This document shows, one piece after another, positions 58,212-64,000 of a stretch of 64,000 nt of DNA. Under the pieces are notes generated by a model that was given only the letters and a program-made list of their open reading frames with translations, searched no databases and was not told the DNA's origin. Position 1 is the stretch's first letter, and each line of letters begins with the position of its first letter. Origin of the DNA: CAXPZW01 sp964221845. Its GTDB lineage: Bacteria > Bacteroidota > Bacteroidia > Flavobacteriales_D > Sanyastnellaceae. The position numbers were made by a program, and so were the translations under genes. The stretch covers positions 62,001 to 126,000 of the forward strand of contig CAXPZW010000055.1 in NCBI GenBank assembly GCA_964221845.1, read 5' to 3'.

Positions 58212-59102
58212 TCAGCGGCGCTGGGCTTCCCACTCCTGAAACATGCGAAACACGACCCCGTCTGAGAGGCCCACTTTGGGCACCGACATGTGTTGCACGC
58301 CGGCAAAACGCATGAAGTTGTGGTAGATCTCGGCGGCCGGAATGATGACATCTGCGCGGTCAGGACGCAGCCCGAGTTTGTTGACCCGTTCGGTGTAGGT
58401 GTACCCGCTGTAGTAGGTATGCATCTCCTCGATTTCCTTGGCAGTGATGGTTTCGCTGGGGCGCTTGCCCACCTCTTTGAAGATCTTGTTGATGTTGCCT
58501 CCGGTGCCCACAGCCACCAAGTCTTCGTAGTCCGAGGCGCCGAGTTCTTGAACCCAATGGCGGGCCTTGACCCACTTCTTCTCGTTGACCTTGCCCTGCA
58601 GCATGCGCACGGTGCCAATCCCAAAGGACTTGGAATGCACCCGCTTGCCTTTCAAAATTAGGGTCACTTCTGTGGAACCACCGCCTACATCGATGTAGAG
58701 GTAGTTGCCGAGTGGGTCGAGCTTTTGGTTGAGGAAGGTGGACACGATCAGGTCGGCCTCTTCCTCTCCGGTGATGATCTCGATTTCGATGTTGGCACGC
58801 TTGAGGATGCGCTTGACCACTTCGTCGCCGTTGTCGGCTTCGCGCATGGCGGAGGTGGCCACCGCGCGGTACTGTTCCACGTCGTGCACGTCCATGAGGT
58901 ACCAAAAGGCCTTCATGGCGCTTTCCAGGCGTTCGGCGTTGCGCGTGCCAATGCGGGATTTGCTAAACACGTCTGCCCCCAATCGGATGGGAATGCGGAA
59001 GAAGGCCACCTTTTCGATGGCATAACCGTCGCTGCCGCTGCTGACCTTTTCGATCAACAGGCGCACCGCGTTGGAACCCATGTCTATCGCTGCGAGTTTC
59101 AC
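58212..59102 (-). CDS. ppx: Ppx/GppA-family exopolyphosphatase
   Basis: 296 aa, so only the two-lobe phosphatase core and not the long E. coli form. LAAIDMGSNAVRLLIEKVS, ADVFSKSRIGTRNAERLESA, AVATSAMREADNGDEVVKRI, LYIDVGGGSTEVTLI and GLRPDRADVIIPAAEIYHN are the sugar-kinase/actin-fold motifs. Hydrolyses polyphosphate ends or pppGpp. The start is GTG (59102). It follows ppk by 64 bases on the same strand, so polyphosphate synthesis and breakdown enzymes are likely co-transcribed. Confidence 0.92.
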   Translation of the reverse strand: MKLAAIDMGSNAVRLLIEKVSSGSDGYAIEKVAFFRIPIRLGADVFSKSRIGTRNAERLESAMKAFWYLMDVHDVEQYRAVATSAMREADNGDEVVKRILKRANIEIEIITGEEEADLIVSTFLNQKLDPLGNYLYIDVGGGSTEVTLILKGKRVHSKSFGIGTVRMLQGKVNEKKWVKARHWVQELGASDYEDLVAVGTGGNINKIFKEVGKRPSETITAKEIEEMHTYYSGYTYTERVNKLGLRPDRADVIIPAAEIYHNFMRFAGVQHMSVPKVGLSDGVVFRMFQEWEAQRR

Positions 59103-59166
59103 GCTGAAAAGCTAGGGATGGTGGGACGAGGTGCTGTCATCGGGCGTCTGACTTTTTTCAAGGGGA

Positions 59167-61206
59167 TCACTTCAACTTGTCCGCATACAGGTTGTACACC
59201 TCCACTTGGCTGTTGAAGTGTTGCCCGGGTTTGCCCTTGACGTAGCGGTTGCGCAGCTTCTCGTCCACGTGACGGGCTTTGACGTTGTCCTTGAACTGGG
59301 CATTCAAATACTCGGTGATCTCCGACTGCACCCGGGTGTCGTACACGGGGGCGGTCACCTCAATACGGTGATCGATGTTGCGGGTCATCCAATCGGCCGA
59401 GCTCAGGTAGTACAGCGGGTCTCCCCCGTTGCAGAACACAAAAATGCGGCTGTGTTCCAAGTAGCGTCCCACAATGCTGATGACGGTGATGTTCTCGCTT
59501 TGTCCGGGCACGCCGGGCACCAAACTGCACACCCCCCGCACAATCAAGCGCACGCGCACACCAGCGCAGCTGGCCTCGTAAATCTTGCGAATCATGCCCG
59601 AGTCTACCAGGTTGTTGAGCTTGATGGTGATCCACGCCTTTTCCCCAGCCTTGGCCGCACGGATTTCGGCGTTGATCAACGCGGTAAACTTGCGGCGCGT
59701 CCCGTAGGGCGAAACCACCAAATGGCGGAAGGTCGGGCGCAGGTAATTGCTCTCGAAAAAGTCAAACACCTTCTTGACCTCGTTGGTGATGCGGCGGTCG
59801 CAGGTCAGCAGCGAAGTGTCGGAGTAGATGCGAGCGGTCTTCTCGTGGAAGTTGCCCGTACCCACGTGTGCCACACGGTAGGCCGACTTCTTGTCGCGCA
59901 GCGAAATCAAAATGAGCTTGCTGTGGACCTTGAGCCCGGACACGCCAAAAATCACCTTGATGCCGTTGTCCTGCAGCTTGTTGCTCCACTTGATGTTGTT
60001 GCGTTCATCAAAGCGCGCCTGCAGCTCAATGACCACGGTCACCTTCTTGCCGTTCTTGGCCGCGTTGATCAAGGCGTTCATCACCGAGGAATCCTTGGCC
60101 ACCCGGTACAGGTTGATGCGGATGCGCCGCACCTTGGGGTCGATGGCCGCCTCGCGCAGTAAATCCACCACATGGCCAAAGGTTTGGTACGGGTAGTTCA
60201 GCAGCACATCGCGCTTTTTGATCTCGCGGATGATGCTCGTCTTGCCCTTGAGGTCCGGATGCGGAACCGGGGGCTGAGGAGGAAAACAAAGCTCCTTTGT
60301 CCCAAAATCCGGGAAACTCATCAAGTCGCGCTTGTTGTGGTAGCGCCCACCAGGAATCACCTCCCCTGCTTCCATACCGGTCTGGTCCACCAAGAACAGT
60401 AAGAACCGCTCGGGGATGGTTTCGTCGTATACAAAGCGGACGTACTCCCCTTTCTTACGGCGGGCGATGCTCTTGGACATCTTCTCCACGAGCGACTTGG
60501 AGATGTCGTCGTCGATGTCCAACTCCGCGTCGCGTGTGATCTTGAGGGTGTAGGCCTCGGCCAGTGCCGTATTGAACAGGGCAAACAAGCGCTTGAGGCG
60601 GAAGCGAATCACATCATCCACAAACATGACGTGATGCTGCCCCTCGGGGGCGGGCAACTCCACAAAACGCGGCAGCGAATCGGGAATCTCCATGAGGCCG
60701 TAGCGCACCTTGCCCGCGTCGTCTTCGAGGCGCACGGCAAAGTAGATCACGCTGTCCTTCAACTGCGGAAACTTGGCCCGGCCCGACAGCATGATGGGCA
60801 CCAAACGCGGACGCACCTGGCTGCGAAAGTACTCGGTCACAAAGTCCTCTTGCTCAGAACTGAGTTCGGTGTGGTCCAGGATGTGGATGCCCTCGGTGGC
60901 CATGTCTGCTTCCAAGGCTTCGTACGCCTCTTCGAACTTGTCTTGTTGACCCAGGACGATGTCATGGATCTGGTCCAGGACGGTGTCCGGATCATCCACC
61001 GGGTCGGTCTCGGGGCGCTTTTTGAGGGCGGCCACACGACGAAGCGACGCCACACGTACCCGGAAAAACTCGTCGAGGTTGTTGGAGAAGATGCCCAAGA
61101 AACGCATGCGTTCGATGAGCGGGTTCCGATTGTCCTCGGCCTCTTGCAGCACGCGTTCGTTGAACGAGAGCCAGCTGATTTCCCGGTTGATGTGGGTGAA
61201 CTTCAT
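59167..61206 (-). CDS. ppk: Polyphosphate kinase 1
   Basis: 679 aa. INREISWLSFNERVLQEAED, NPLIERMRFLGIFSNNLDEF start the N domain; the catalytic His sites are in GVSGLKVHSKLILISLRDKK (phospho-His) and RVAHVGTGNFHEKTARIYSD; IELQARFDERNNIKWSNKLQ and SSADWMTRNIDHRIEVTAPV follow. Makes polyphosphate from ATP. Starts 13 bases after valS on the same strand. Confidence 0.95.
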   Translation of the reverse strand: MKFTHINREISWLSFNERVLQEAEDNRNPLIERMRFLGIFSNNLDEFFRVRVASLRRVAALKKRPETDPVDDPDTVLDQIHDIVLGQQDKFEEAYEALEADMATEGIHILDHTELSSEQEDFVTEYFRSQVRPRLVPIMLSGRAKFPQLKDSVIYFAVRLEDDAGKVRYGLMEIPDSLPRFVELPAPEGQHHVMFVDDVIRFRLKRLFALFNTALAEAYTLKITRDAELDIDDDISKSLVEKMSKSIARRKKGEYVRFVYDETIPERFLLFLVDQTGMEAGEVIPGGRYHNKRDLMSFPDFGTKELCFPPQPPVPHPDLKGKTSIIREIKKRDVLLNYPYQTFGHVVDLLREAAIDPKVRRIRINLYRVAKDSSVMNALINAAKNGKKVTVVIELQARFDERNNIKWSNKLQDNGIKVIFGVSGLKVHSKLILISLRDKKSAYRVAHVGTGNFHEKTARIYSDTSLLTCDRRITNEVKKVFDFFESNYLRPTFRHLVVSPYGTRRKFTALINAEIRAAKAGEKAWITIKLNNLVDSGMIRKIYEASCAGVRVRLIVRGVCSLVPGVPGQSENITVISIVGRYLEHSRIFVFCNGGDPLYYLSSADWMTRNIDHRIEVTAPVYDTRVQSEITEYLNAQFKDNVKARHVDEKLRNRYVKGKPGQHFNSQVEVYNLYADKLK

Positions 61207-61219
61207 AGGCAGGTCAGCC

Positions 61220-63847
<2,628 letters not shown>

Positions 63848-63874
63848 GCGGAAATGCGGTTTCGATCAAAGGCG

Positions 63875-63882
63875 CAAAGGTA
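63875..63882 (-). promoter_or_regulatory. -7 box of valS-ppk-ppx
   Basis: Exact TACCTTTG on the minus strand, 27 bases before the valS ATG; no clear TTG at the -33 position. The remaining bases to 64000 hold nothing I can call. Confidence 0.55.
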
Positions 63883-64000
63883 ACAATTGCAGCAGGGTAG
63901 AATCGGGTAGGTTCAGGAGAAACTCACCAGGTCCTGCAAACCAAAGTATTGTGTCAATTCTTAGCATTGGCAAGGTCTCCAATTGAGATTGAAAGCATTG

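Overview
The window is a dense chromosomal stretch of a high-GC member of the Bacteroidota, probably a marine-type Flavobacteriales or relative. The evidence is type IX secretion C-terminal tails (SGNH hydrolase, secreted cyanophycinase-like protein), an SBBP protein with the Bacteroidota FVPNxGQW-type N-terminus, DUF3127 and PdeM proteins, many lipoproteins, exact TAnnTTTG -7 promoter elements, and essentially no Shine-Dalgarno sequences. I see no phage, insertion sequence, CRISPR array, rRNA or tRNA. Almost all coding space is core or secreted-protein metabolism; the mobile-like content is one toxin-antitoxin pair and an intergenic repeat family. || Layout: 1-11 kb holds a partial SBBP protein, a LytTR response regulator, a membrane protein, a lipoprotein and a giant (1733 aa) Cys-rich PKD-type secreted protein. 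11-19 kb holds an S9 peptidase, an AtoE-type transporter, a DUF3127 protein, a flavin reductase plus purE, a Phd/ParE-type TA module, a CNT nucleoside transporter and a bifunctional-nuclease-family protein. 19-27 kb is energy metabolism and housekeeping: etfBA, a fused alpha/beta 2-oxoacid dehydrogenase E1, psuG, a DUF922 protease-like protein, obg and adk. 27-34 kb has a secreted GH13 amylase, then a TPR protein translationally coupled to a ComA-family (phosphosulfolactate synthase-like) protein with a histone-H1-like lysine tail, and a MATE exporter. 34-40 kb has icd, ndk, a candidate 6S-like structured RNA, a GNAT, rocD and a CBS-domain cysteine/cystathionine synthase. 40-49 kb has a lipoprotein peptide-deformylase homologue, a LolE-type permease, NamZ-type DUF1343 muramidase, an SGNH hydrolase, an ECF sigma factor with a small membrane partner, pdeM and an outer-membrane-type protein. 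49-64 kb has aconitase, a MacB-type permease, two tandem S51 cyanophycinase-like proteins, a TlpA-like thioredoxin lipoprotein, a GDPD lipoprotein, ppx-ppk and valS. || Functional themes: acn and icd belong to the TCA cycle, although they are not adjacent; etfBA and the fused E1 fit branched-chain amino-acid or fatty-acid oxidation; ppx and ppk form a polyphosphate pair; the secreted set (amylase, S9/S51 peptidase folds, NamZ, SGNH hydrolase) suggests a polymer-degrading heterotroph. || The most unusual points are: (1) an interspersed intergenic repeat built on a 13-bp unit (consensus CTTGCACTAAMCS), in three places, two of them as long inverted-repeat elements; (2) a structured minus-strand RNA with its own terminator upstream of ndk; (3) a ComA-family protein ending in a Lys/Ala/Pro histone-like tail; (4) a lipoprotein peptide deformylase homologue with a Glu-to-His change in motif II; (5) a common dockerin-like C-terminal tail on two otherwise unrelated secreted proteins; (6) a TA module with a palindromic operator whose toxin frame runs into purE; (7) two genes whose conserved N-terminus lies upstream of any ATG/GTG/TTG and which both have an in-frame CTG.
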